64,000 nt of DNA from Acheta domesticus (taxonomy: Eukaryota > Arthropoda > Insecta > Orthoptera > Gryllidae): assembly GCA_031308135.1 (NCBI GenBank), contig JAHLJT010008756.1, positions 131,718,413-131,782,412 of the forward strand, written 5' to 3'. Numbering within the stretch: position 1 is the stretch's first letter; every line of letters begins with the position of its first letter. Positions 46,305-56,970 of the stretch are shown piece by piece. The notes beneath the pieces were generated by a model. That model was not told the DNA's origin and searched no databases. It was given only the letters and a program-made list of their open reading frames with translations. The translations under genes and the position numbers were made by a program.

Positions 46305-47129
46305 AACAATTACATTTTCGTAATTTTGGAAAAACAAAAGAATTGAGCAATATGGCGTTTATATACCATCTCATAAGTACATTCGTCATAGAGTAATAGT
46401 CGTTGCTCCAAAATAGTTTTATAGACTTGATGAATTAGTTAATGTGTTTTGAATATCGACGGAAGGACGAACAAGCATTATTTCTAAAATAGCACTAAAT
46501 GCCTTCCAAATTTCAGTTAAATGGCAATCCCTGAAATAAAACATTGTTGAACGTACGATGTGTCAGTGAATCCCCCATACATACCGGAAGAACTGTGCAG
46601 GCGTGGTTTATATATTTCCATTAATTTCGGGCTTTTAGAAAAGTATAAATTATATTTTTTATTTCCAACTTTAACTGCTTTTTAAATGCTTTGCTCTCAA
46701 TAGTAAAGAGAGAAAGTTTCGAAGCTTCTGTAGTGGTAAAATGCTTTTTTAAAAATAAATGTGTGATATTCCAGTTGAATTGGATATAGGCCAGGATACA
46801 TTTAGAGAGTTTGACTGAACGCCTAAAAGCTTTTCTTGTTAACTCGCATTATCCGATCACATTTTACCAGGTTCTCCCCAACAGAAATGTGACCAACGGA
46901 AATGTGTTGCTTCCTCACCCTTTGGGAGTCCGTAACAGGGCAATCTATTCCCAAAAGGGCGACATCCGCATTCAGGAAATGAAGGCCCGCGCGCTCGCGA
47001 GCCGCGCAAGACGAATGCGCGGGGGCCGCCGCCCCGAGGGACTCGCGTGCTTTTTGAGCACCCGGGGCGGTGGGCGGCAAGGCGTACGGCGGCCTTACCC
47101 CAATCCTCCTCTCTGACCCGATAGCCCAC
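46305..47129. other. Unannotated sequence after the gap
   Basis: AT-rich to 46960, then CpG-rich. A 101-codon + frame at 46811 has ordinary composition in its first ~60 codons, but no family is recognisable. Confidence 0.3.
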
Positions 47130-47610
47130 GCATCCGCCCTCGCCGCCGCCCTCGCCCCCGCCCTCGCCCCGGCCTCCGCCTCCACCCTCGCCTCCGCCCT
47201 CGCCTCCGCCCTCGCCTCCGCCCTCGCCTCCGCCCTCGCCTCCGCCCTCGCCTCTGCCCTCGCCTCCGCCCTCGCCTCCGCCTACTGGCCTCCGCCTACT
47301 GGCCTCCGCCTACTCGCCTCTGCCTACTCGCCTCCACCTACTCGCCTCCGCCTACTCGCCTCCGCCTACTCGCCCACCGCCTACTGGCCTCCGCCTACAC
47401 GCCTCCGCCTACTCGCCTCCGCCTACTCGCCTCTGCCTACTTGCCTCCACCTACTCGCCTCCGCCTACTCGCCTCCGCCTACTGGCCTCCGCCTACTCGC
47501 CCACCGCGTACTGTCCTCCGCCTACTCGCCCACCGCCTACTCGCCTCCACCTACTCGCCTCCACCTACTCGCCTCCGCCTACACACCTCCGTCTACTCGC
47601 CTCCGCCCTC
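47130..47610. repeat. Minisatellite: 12-bp GCCCTCGCCTCC passing into 14-bp CGCCTCCGCCTACT
   Basis: The left part (to ~47280) repeats a 12-mer and the right part a 14-mer sharing its GCCTCCGCC core, so one array seems to have switched unit length. CCACCG variants recur at intervals. Confidence 0.9.
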
Positions 47611-47739
47611 ACTTGTGACTCCACATATACTCCACACCGTCCTCTACTGTACGAGTATTTACGCTGCCAATCTGTCCACTTCACAGTACCCATTAGACTC
47701 GTGTCGCGCCTTCGCGTGTCCTTCCAAACTATATCCTTT

Positions 47740-49015
47740 CCCACTTGCGTAGTCTTTTCAAACTCACATCCTCACTTCCTCTTCTAATCCTTGTCTCGCT
47801 GATAATCTCTCCTCCCCTAGTTTCCCTCTGCCCCGGTCGCTTCAAATATCACCTCCAATTCTGCTTCCTTCCCGCATGTTTCCTTCATCTAATCAGCCTA
47901 CGGTCAGTTCCTACATCATTGGCCATTGATCTAGACCCTTCTCTTGCCAGAGGTTGGACAGACAAGTCTAACCGCTCATCCTCAATTCCCCAATCCTTGT
48001 TTACCGATCTTCCCCCGCGTGCATCATGCTCTCCTTGCTCGCCTTTCCTATGTCTCCGTCCCTTGCAATGCCAAATACACCTCCGCTTTTTCCTCTCCTC
48101 CATCCTGCCAAACTTCCCCCCTCAGACTCCGTCATTCTCTCCACGCAAAGCTTTCTAATCTCGTCATCTACTCAATCACTTCCTCTTCACCTGCACCCTA
48201 CCCTTGCTTTCATCCCCACTTCCTCCCTCTCTACCTCCATCCTAGTTGTGACTCTGATTCTACCCCCCGTTCTCGTCCACTCCCCATTCCATTCGTTCGC
48301 GGTCTCCCCCTCTCCGCGTCCATCATTCTCTCCTCTTCCACCTTCTCCGTCCCTTGCAATGTCAAGTATACCTCCGCTTCTTCCTCTCCTCCATTTTGTC
48401 AAACTCTCGCCCTCAGTCCTCTTCATCATTCTCTCAGCGTCAACTTTTCTACTCTCGTCATCTACTCAATCCCATCCTCTTCCCTTGCACCCTGTCGTCG
48501 CTTTCATTGCCGGCTTCCTCTCTTTAATTCTACCCCCTGATCCCGCCCACATGGCGGCGTTAGCGCATCGGACTCTTATACCCAAGTTGGCGGGTTCAAA
48601 CCCGATCGAGGCCATGGATTTTTAGGGGCGATAAAATCGTTCGTACGCCTTCCTTCGGAGGGGAAGTAAAGCCGGCTGTCCCATGTTAGTAGCTTTACTG
48701 CATGTAAAAGATCCTCAAGCCTAAATGACGCCTCTGAGCAAAATTCAAAATCACCTATTTCGTCGCCCATGGAATACTTCTTTCTCCGCTAGTTAGTGAA
48801 AGGAGCGTAGCGAAATTTGCGTGGTCAGACGGAAGAGCAGACCTCATGGCCCGAGTCTCGCCACGTAAAATAAGGCAATTCAATTCAACTTGGTTCTCGG
48901 TCTCCCCTGTCCTCCCCTGCTTTCACCCCCGGCTTCCTCTCCCTCTCTCACCACAATCCTACTTGTGACTCTGATTCTCTCCCCTCGTTCGCATTCGTCC
49001 TCGGCCCCCCCTCCC
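47740..49015. repeat. Pyrimidine-rich array of ~291-bp units interrupted by a SINE
   Basis: CCTTGCAATG followed by a C/T-rich stretch and TCTACTCAATC recurs about 291 bases apart (48061 and 48352). A more diverged unit is recognisable from about 47810. The block CTAGTTGTGACTCTGATTCT at about 48240 recurs in altered form at 48958, beyond the SINE at 48551-48890. Frames are open over long stretches because the composition lacks stops. Confidence 0.75.
48551..48890 (+). mobile_element. SINE family 2, near full-length tRNA-derived copy
   Basis: The head has an A-box-like GGCGTTAGCGCATCGG and a B-box-like GGGTTCAAACCCG (48595-48605). A ~280-base body follows, ending in AATTCAATTCAA. A 3' fragment of the same family is at 62833-62953. 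Its sharp borders within C/T-rich DNA define both ends well. Confidence 0.8.
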
Positions 49016-50107
49016 CTGCCGTGCCTCGGCGTGCGCGCCGCCCGGCTTCCCCGGAATGTGCGTGACGGCGTGCGCCCGATGGTCTCCGCGATAGCCGAGC
49101 TCCCCCCGCCACGCCTCCCGGTCCGCTCCCCGCCCCGCCCTCCCCTCGCTCACCGCGCCGCTAATGCCCTCTATGAGCTCCATGGCCCAGCGCCCGGGCA
49201 GGAACTCATCAGTTACGGCTACTTGAGCTTGTTGCCCGAACGGACGACCGCTCCGTCATCCTTTATCGGAACGCGAGACCGAAGGCAGTCGGGAGCGCAG
49301 CATCGTAACTGTTTGATGTTTTGTAATGCCGTCTAGGTGGTCAATGCTCGCAATGCGCTTTTTGAAGGTTTCACAAAAAGTGTTTCTTAGAAAAACATAT
49401 TTACTTTTATTTAAAATAGCGTAAGATATATACTACGTTAGAAGGCTCAGATTCAAATTCAATAATTGGATGATAAACGCAACCATGTACGTGACTTTAA
49501 TATCATCTTCTCCAGGCCTACAAAACAAAATTAATGGAGCAATATTAATCAACTATTTTAATACCAATAGTACGCAAATCCTAATTTATACAATTAAATC
49601 ATAATGTAATATAACATAATTCACAACGAAAATACAATTCGCATAATTAACACTCCATAACATAATTCATACAATAATGTAAACAGAGTCTCTTTAAATA
49701 TTAGTGTGTATTATGAGATATTGATAATGAATCGATTTAGGAATTCAAGTTTTAGGACGGATGGCCAATGATTCTCTATGAACACCCTTGAATCTCATAT
49801 TTACTTACTCGCTTACGTTTTATAGAGAAAGTTATGCAATGCTGCGGGAAAAACTGCAATTTTTCGGCAGAAGAATTTGTATTACAGGTCCCTGATACCG
49901 AAAACTGATTAATTATTGTCCATTTACAAGTATATAGTAAATTACTTCATATAAGCCAGTGCTGTCAGTCTTCTACTGGTGGTCAAAAATTGAGAAAATT
50001 GGGGAAATTTGTATTTTACGGGCCAATAGATGGTAGATAGAGGAAGAAAGTGGAGCAATAACGAAAAGGTAGCCTAGATTAAAGAGATTATAAAACTAAC
50101 TTATGAA
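49016..50107. other. GC-rich block then AT-rich sequence
   Basis: CpG-rich at 49010-49260 without exon features, then AT-rich. The repeat fragment at 49799-49930 is listed separately. Confidence 0.35.
49799..49930 (+). mobile_element. Hairpin-ended repeat family, 5' fragment
   Basis: GAGAAAGTTATGCAATGCT, GCAATTTTTCGGCAGAA and ATTACAGGTCCCTGATA match 59916-59990. The palindromic end is decayed here. Confidence 0.65.
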
Positions 50108-50545
50108 AGTGTGTGGCATCCCTCGTTTATATATTTTTCCATTCGTCTACATTATTTAATTCAGTCTTTCTCTTATACATTTTTAAGCATTATTCATCTT
50201 CCAGATTTCTTCATTTACTTTTAATTTACACAACAAACTTTGGAGTAATATGCAACAACTCAGTAGTAGAGAGATTCGTTTCTAGTGAATTGTTTCCGAA
50301 GGCCTCTGGACCTGAGAGAGAACCGCCCGATGTACAAAGTCTGTGTAGCATCTCTCGTTTACATATTTTCACATTCGCTAACATTATTTAATTCACTCTT
50401 CCACTTATGTATTTTTAGGTATTACTCATCTTCCAGATTTCTTCTTCTTTTACTCTTAATTTCCACAACAAACGTTGGAGTTACACGCAGCAGCTCAGTG
50501 GCAGAGATATTCGTTCTTAGTGAATCGTTTCCGAACTGAGAGGGC
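50108..50545. repeat. Tandem duplication, ~232-bp unit
   Basis: GCATC.CTCGTTTA, ATTATTTAATTCA and CATCTTCCAGATTTCTTC recur with a 232-base offset (GCA at 50116 and 50348). The copies also share the GTGAAT.GTTTCCGAA end block. Confidence 0.85.
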
Positions 50546-50834
50546 ACCGCCCTGAGGAGACAAAGTCAGGCGCCCGCCCGCCCGCACATCCGCTGAAGGG
50601 GAATTGATAGAAATGGCGGCCGGCTTATCGGCGCGGCGCGGGAGAGGGGCGGCAAAGGGGAGGGGGGAGAAGTGAATTGATTCATCCACTTTGCGTAGGG
50701 GCCTTTGGCGCGGGAAGCCCGCCTCACCTGACAATCTCTCAAAGGCTGCGGCCCGAGATGCAGGCGCACGCGGGGGAGGAGCCGGGGGCGGTCTCCCTCG
50801 CCTGGCGAATCAGGCAGCGGCGCTCTAAGGACCC
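50546..50834. other. GC-rich block
   Basis: CpG-rich sequence with short CCGCC runs, followed directly by the amplified terminal repeats. No exon. Confidence 0.35.
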
Positions 50835-51975
50835 GTTCGCAACGCTAACGTAATCGTGAACGTAAGCATAATGTATCTGCAGAACCTAGAAACAATATAT
50901 TAAGACATTCGCGATGCAAACGTGAACGTGAACGTAAGCATAGCATAACGTAGCTGAAAAACCTAGAAATGAGTTATTTAGACCTCATTCGCAATGCAAA
51001 CGTAAATGTAAGCATAACGTAGCGGCAAAACCTAGAAGTGAGTTATCAAGGCCTCATTTGCAATGCAAAAGTAAACGTAAGCATAACGTAGCGGCAAAAC
51101 CTAGAAGTAAGTTATCAAGGCCTAATTTGTAATGCAAAAGTAAACGTAAGCATAACGTAGCGGCAAAATTACAAATGAGTTATCAAGTTCTCATTCGCAA
51201 TGCAAAAACGTAAACGTGAGCATAACGTAGCGATAAAGCCTAGAAATGAGTTATTAAGGCCTCATTTGCAATGCAAACGTAAACGTAAGCATAACGAAGC
51301 CTCAAAAGCTAGAAGTGAGTTATTGAGACCATTCACATGCCTTGACGTAAACATGGACGTAATTCAGTAAACTAAAAGAGTTCACAAGCACCAAGCATTT
51401 ACGTTAAGTTTACGTCAGAATTCTATGGAAGACCAATCAGAGAGCAGCATCAGAAAAAACAAACATGGTGGATTTCAGTGTGTGTTCGGGTAGTTTGTGG
51501 TTATGTCATTTCATTACTATTATGTACTAAAGTAATTTGTGAACGATTTTGATGCGAGTAGTGAATTCAAAATAAGAATTTGGGACATTTTGTTGTGACT
51601 TTTAACTTGACGTAGCGAATAAAATAATTACATTCGACGAATTACTCGTGAATTTGGTACAAGAGAATCCTTGTTAATAAAATGAAGGAAATGCGAGCAC
51701 TAATACAACAGATATTCGTACTGATATATCAAGGAAAAGCAATAGGAAAATCAAAGAAAAAGCTAGAACCATGGTGCAAAATCTTTCTAGCTAGAAATAA
51801 TGCTAGAAAAGAATTGACAATCGAACCAGCTTCAATACGTTCAAATTTGATTTGTTCAGGCGAAACTTACGTTCGGACTTAAGTTCGTCATTGTGAACAC
51901 TGATTTAACGTGTACATTTTACTGCTGAGTTTACGGCATTACGTTACGTTTACGTTTCCATGGTCAATGAGTCAT
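50835..51975. mobile_element. DNA element with tandemly amplified left terminal repeat
   Basis: About seven or eight tandem units of ~60 bp (CATTYGCAATGCAAACGTAAACGTAAGCATAACG then AAAACCTAGAAGTGAG, in variant forms) cover 50835-51340. The inverse of the same sequence occurs once at 51931-51971: read on the minus strand it begins TCATTGACCATGGAAACG and continues TAAACGTAA. The interior (51341-51930) holds a 66-codon ORF at 51682-51882 that I do not recognise. This looks like a MITE or small DNA transposon in which one terminus has expanded. No target duplication was identified. Confidence 0.65.
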
Positions 51976-53589
51976 AGCGTAGGTCGATGGCGGTGGATGG
52001 GTACCGGTTCAATGCCCTTCCGTAGACTCTCGTGTAACAGCACAAACGTCTGATAGTTACGTCTTCTACATGACTCCCTCCTCCGAACTCTCTCTAGGAA
52101 GGCAGACTGAGGTGGTTTAGGGCATCAATTGATGTCGCTGCAGTGCTTCTGGCCGGGAAGTTTAGGGTTCGAATCCCGAAGGCGGCAGGATCAACACTAG
52201 CTAGATAGGTAGGTCGAATTTGAGGTTATAAACCTCAACCGCGTCGGTTATATATTGTGTAGGCTTAATGACGTTAATAACTATTAATAATATCTTCACT
52301 GGACTTACAACGGTTCTGTCTCTTTAATTCAAACAACTTCTCATATCGCCTAGTTGCTGGGCGTTACAGTTAAAATGACTTTCAACAAGTGTCTTCCTTA
52401 CACACAGTTGATACGATGTCAGGAGCTGCAACGCGCAAGTCTCGTAGTCGGATGACGAATGGGATTCTGTCTAATCCAAACTAAAAACGAATGTTATGTC
52501 GTTGCATAAATCGACATAAATACCATTCAACGGCACTCTACTATTCAGTATTCACTTTGCCGATGTTTGAAAACGACTTTAAATTTCTCTGTTTGCATTC
52601 CAACTGGATGTGTATCTCCGTTTTTTATAGTTATCTAAACTGAAACAGATTGTTTGAAATGCACAAATAAACTTCATTTTTGAAAACTTAAGTACTCATA
52701 AAATATTGCAAATCCTTTGAGAATGCGTACTAGGATTCAAAGCAGTTACGCAAAAGAAACTGAAAATTTAAATCTTTAGCGATTTTCTCCAGCACTAATT
52801 TCTTTCATTCAGAAGAATGCTTTTAATTTGAAATCTTATTAGTTATATGTTTTTGTTTTAAAAGCCCTGAACGTTTTCATATTTATTGTTAATTTTTCTC
52901 ACATCTTAATAAGCAATCAATATTTTCTCATTTAGGAAGATAGAAAATAGTTTTTAGGTTGAAAATCAGAAAAAATGTAATAATTATATTTCGTGTTATC
53001 TGTTTCAGAACATTTGTCTTTTTGCTTCGTCGTGAAAAATATCCATGTGTAATCTGACAAGTTACTTTTTCTTGAAATGTTTCATAAAAACTACATTTGT
53101 TGAACCGAGCCATTTTCTATGCGTTAATAGTGAATCCATGGTGTTTGTAACTATTTTCTTGGTACCACACGAGAGTTATACACGTGTATTCTTTGTACTA
53201 AGGATAATTTGTTGTTACTTCATTGATTCTTAATATTTCAATCCAGGTATTTGTGCATAATGGATGGAAAAGAAATATTGGAATTGACAGTTGTCAATCT
53301 TTGACGTAGCATCTCCTGTTTCACTCTACACATCGCCACTATTTCGTCCATCTTTCAAAGGAAATAAACACTACTGTTTGTTGAAAAAACATAAAGCTTG
53401 CATTTGTAGCGATTATTTGCCCTTTGTGGTGTAGCTTTCTCGTTCACATTTAGCTTCGGAGAGCCATCGCATTTAAATATGCAGCATCCGAGATCAACCC
53501 AGAAGGCTGGCGCGCTCCCACGTAAATATCACACGCGATGTGGCATCCAGCGACCGTTCGCCACCCGCGGGGCCGCTGTGTGTCGCAGA
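51976..53589. other. AT-rich sequence
   Basis: Holds the SINE head at 52105-52215. The rest has no recognised feature. A GC-rich stretch begins near 53470. Confidence 0.35.
52105..52215 (+). mobile_element. SINE family 1, head fragment
   Basis: GGGCATCAATTGATGTCGCT, CTGGCCGGGAAG and GGGTTCGAATCCCGAAGG (a very clear B-box, about 52166-52177), ending near AGGTCGAATTT. Confidence 0.7.
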
Positions 53590-53830
53590 CGCACTCACCC
53601 TCCTACCCTCCCGCCCTCTCGCCCTCCCGCCCTCCCGCCCTCTCGCCCTGCAGCCCTCCCGCCCTCTCGCCCTTCCGCCCTCTCGCCCTTCCGCCCTCTC
53701 GCCCTTCCGCCCTCTCGCCCTTCCGCCCTCTCGCCCTTCCGCCCTCTCGCCCTCCCGCCCTCTCGACCTTCCTCCCTCTCGACCTCTCGCCCTCCCGCCC
53801 TCCCACCCTCTCGCCCTCACGCCCTTTCTT
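53590..53830. repeat. 8/16-bp minisatellite (CGCCCTCTCGCCCTTC)n
   Basis: Built from an 8-base CGCCCTYY module paired into a 16-bp unit. It grades into C/T-rich sequence up to about 54350. The PSRPxALSPFRPLAL-like reading is only a translation of the repeat. Confidence 0.9.
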
Positions 53831-55300
53831 CTTCACAGCCTCGTTCCCTGTCACTCTATTGCTCCCTCGCCTTACCGCCCTCACACCATTTCTCCCTCAC
53901 AGTCTCGAATCCTGTTATTCCCTCTCCCTAGCGACCTTCAACCCTCCTCCTCCACAGCCTCACGCCTTGTCGCTCTCTCACCCTCCTGACCTCCTGATCT
54001 CACACTCTATCGTCTGCCCTCCCTTCGAACCTCCCACCCTCCCAAACCTTTCTCCCTCACAGCCCCACGCCCTGTAGCACTCTCTCTCCCTCGCCCTAGC
54101 GACCTCACGCCCTCCTGACCTCCTGATCTCACACTTTCACTCATCACATCCTCCTGCACATCAGTCTGTCCACTCTCCCGCCACACATGCCTCTCTCTTT
54201 CTCATCGTCTCTCCATCTTCAACTCTCCCACGCTTCCAATCTCCGGATCACCTTTAATCTCGCTTTCCCGCCCACAAACTGACATATCTTTCGTTACATA
54301 TTTCCACATCTTTTTCTTCATCCCGCCACCGCTCTCCTCCCTCTGAAATTCGCCTTTCACCCTACCGAATCATTTCTTCACTTCTCACTTCCTCCTTCCA
54401 TCCTCCACTTCTGAGCCCTTGCCCTCCGTCTCTTAAAAATGAAACGAAATCCCTTTTTCGGCAGCATAAGTAAATGGACAGGGATCTCTGCGGTTTGGGA
54501 CGTATTTCTTTCTTCATATTGACCTCCCTCCTTATCACAGACATACACGCAAGTACGCTTGATTTATCCCTTTAGCTGGCTCAAAGAACTACATGATTCA
54601 TTCAGAAATATGTATTTGCAGCGTTGGTTCTTAATTTCGTATAAAAAAACCTTAATCTCTTCCCAACGTTTCTTTAACCACTTTCATGAGATCTGATTAT
54701 AGAGTTTGCAAAAAAGACAGCTGGTTTACCAGAACATTATTGTCAACTACAAACCATAGTATTACCTTCGTTTCCAGATGCGTGACAAAAAATTAACAAA
54801 TTTTCATTCATAATCTCCGTCCGACGTAGAAGTAACTATTTCTTCTCTCTATAGGGAATATGTATTTTAAGTATTATCTCACAAGGTTATAAATAAAATT
54901 GTAACACCTATGTTCTTCTCAAAGGAATTGGAAACTATATAATGAACAGATATTGTTGAAATATAAGAAAATATATTTTCTCTTTTTGGCTACGAAAAAT
55001 CAGTTTTATCTTCTAAGTCATTCTAAATTCGGTAACGTCATTTTAGGTAATTTTATTATGAATTCTTTAAGCATCGTGGAAGAGAGCAAGTTTGGAAAAG
55101 ACGAGTCATAATATCTTTTAGTCAATGAATAATTTTAATAAATATCAAAGAAATCGTTTCCTCTAGCATCTAACAGCTTTAATCTCGGTGTGTCTGGAAA
55201 CGCGACTCGAGTACAAGGGGATTAGTAGGCTGGGAGTGGGGGGAGCGTCTTCATTGTCGCCGCCAGGGGCGCTCGCGTCGCCCGCTGCGAACGAGGCGCC

Positions 55301-55335
<35 letters not shown>

Positions 55336-55989
55336 TGAGGCGGAGGAATATAAAATTCCTGTCGCCGAACAAAGGGCCGATCCACTAAGTGAGATCAATT
55401 TTCCGAAATTGCCCCGAGCCCCGGAACAAAAGCGCGCGAGCCGTCCTCGACGCTTTGAGGGGCGCCGTCCTCCTTATCCTCATTCTCACTCTCGTCCTCG
55501 CACCACGCCCCCCCACCTTCCTCCTGCATTAGACGAGGCACCTGTAAGACGATGTCTTCATTTCCTTGTAATACTACGTTATGTAAACTTGCAAGGAATC
55601 GTGAAAGAAAATTTACCGTTTTTTGAGCTTGAAATCGTATTCGAGGGCCGAGTGTTAAAATATTTGTGCGAGTATTGGTTCGTCCATTAGTCTTCATAAT
55701 GTAGTTCCTGTTAATACACTATACTTACTCAAACTCAAGAAATCTTTGAATATGCAACATGCAATTTACCTTAAGTTTTCTACATGCTTCCGCATTGCTT
55801 TAGAAAACTTGCGACGCAATAAAGTGAAATGTACGATAGAGTAGTGAGTTGCAAGCTTCTTATGTCTGGTAATAGCAAATCCATGTAGTTCTCAAATAAC
55901 ATGTAGTTCTTAAATGAAGAACTTACGATGAATTATTGATAATTTTTCTGACTTACCAACTCTGCTAACAAAATAGTAACGAACATCAG
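53831..55989. other. C/T-rich then AT-rich sequence
   Basis: C/T-rich to about 54350, then AT-rich. A CpG-rich block at 55190-55480 contains a (CGG)n run at 55302-55335. ORFs of 93-100 codons near 55400-55700 have no recognised domain. Confidence 0.35.
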
Positions 55990-56185
55990 TTCCACTCCTA
56001 CCACTGCAAGCAAAAGGAGTGCTCAACAATACGTGCGCACAGTGAAGCTACATTTACGTCCAGAAGCAAAACAAGGGGTCATCTCAGCATTTGTTCAATG
56101 GTTCAGGGAAACTGGACAAAAACCTGATCGAGATGGGGTCATTGACCCGGAAGCTGAAGTACATTACATGTTACAGGCGTATTAA
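55990..56185 (+). CDS. Possible 3'-terminal exon of an unidentified gene
   Basis: After an acceptor-like CATCAG at 55984-55989, with CTGCTAAC (possible branch point) about 20 bases upstream, a frame of 64 codons runs to TAA at 56183-56185. The composition looks like real protein: QQYVRTVKLHLRPEAK, then FVQWFRETGQKPDRDG, then IDPEAEVHYMLQAY at the C-terminus. There is no start Met near the beginning, so upstream exons are required. An alternative acceptor is the AAG ending at 56010. An AATAAA signal lies at 56255-56260. I do not recognise the family. A retrocopied or transposon-derived 3' end is the main alternative. Confidence 0.45.
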
Positions 56186-56254
56186 ATCTTGTTTTTTAAA
56201 TATATGCAATACAAATGTGAACTAATTCATTATATAGTATAATTGTTTTGTTAA

Positions 56255-56260
56255 AATAAA
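56255..56260 (+). terminator. AATAAA polyadenylation signal
   Basis: The hexamer lies about 70 bases after the TAA of the possible terminal exon. It sits beside the 3' end of a LINE fragment on the opposite strand, so transcripts would converge here. Confidence 0.35.
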
Positions 56261-56262
56261 CA

Positions 56263-56466
56263 TTATTTTTCTTTTTGATGATCAGTATAGTCTCTAATTG
56301 TATAGAAACAGTTTTGCAGCAGGAAACATTTTACTTTTAACTTAAATTTGTGTACCGACTTTAATTGTTTAATGTCATCTGGCAATGCATTGTAAAGTAA
56401 CGTGCATGTATTGGATGTGGATTTCTTGTACTGAGCTGTTGATACTTCCTCTAAGACCGTGTGCAT
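56263..56466 (-). pseudogene. LINE retrotransposon ORF2 C-terminus fragment
   Basis: 67 codons ending at 56263. LLYNALPDDIKQLKSVHKFK followed by LKVKCFLLQNCFYTIRDY is the typical C-terminal tail of non-LTR retrotransposon polyproteins (pattern LYNxLPxxIK...FKxxLKxxLLxxxFYxxxEY). Everything upstream, including the reverse transcriptase domain, is absent; the fragment abuts another repeat near 56466. It is a 5'-truncated dead copy. Confidence 0.75.
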
Positions 56467-56664
56467 TCAGAATCCAAGTTTGGTGAGTCTTTAACGCCAA
56501 AAATTGATAGATGGCAAAACGTCTCTCTGTGTGTCTCGCTGCGCGTCCGTCTGTAAACAACGCTAGCAGCTAAAGCGTAAGCAGGACTTTCATCCAAATC
56601 GATAGACCCGATCGATCTGACTGATGCCGCGGAACCTTGAATTTGACACGGATATTTTGACTTA
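56467..56664 (+). mobile_element. Hairpin-ended repeat family, 3' fragment
   Basis: CATTCAGAATCCAAGTTTGG, CTTTAACGCC and the degenerate GTCC-like stretch CGTCTCTCTGTGTGTCTCGC match 59313-59405 and 60040-60280, including the later GAATTTGACACGGATATTTT block. Confidence 0.65.
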
Positions 56665-56970
56665 TGGCGGCACTTTAGTCTCGCGGCTCTCTTGGTCAGC
56701 GTGCTCGCTTTCCATTGTGCGGCCCCGGGTTAAATTTCCGGTCAAGGCTAGACTATAGTGTGTGTTTTCCTTGCAATATCCGAGTATATGTTCCTGGGTG
56801 ACGATGAGAAAATTCACTTCTCAGGATGGGATGACCGAAATACGGCGTGGGGATGTCTACGTACTAACCACACGTACCCCCTTAACCCATGGCCGCGAGG
56901 CAGGGACGTCGCTGGTAGGCCTGAGGCCGTTCACGGGCTGTCGCGCCAAGTACTTACATACATAGATGGG
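56665..56970 (+). mobile_element. tRNA-derived SINE, third family
   Basis: CTCTTGGTCAGCGTGCTCGC (A-box region) and GGGTTAAATTTCCGGTC (B-box region) are spaced as in a tRNA gene. A ~220-base body follows with GATGGGATGACCGAAATACG. I saw no other copy of this body in the window. Confidence 0.55.

Noticed and set aside
45195..46389. ORFs of 340-387 codons
   Set aside because: They consist of the 1000-N gap.
46811..47116. 101-codon + strand ORF after the gap
   Set aside because: No recognisable domain, and it ends in CpG-rich low-complexity sequence. Evidence is too weak for a CDS call.
47070..48625. Ala/Ser/Leu-rich ORFs of 137-199 codons
   Set aside because: Translate the 12/14-bp array and the C/T-rich tandem units. 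Several overlapping frames are equally long.
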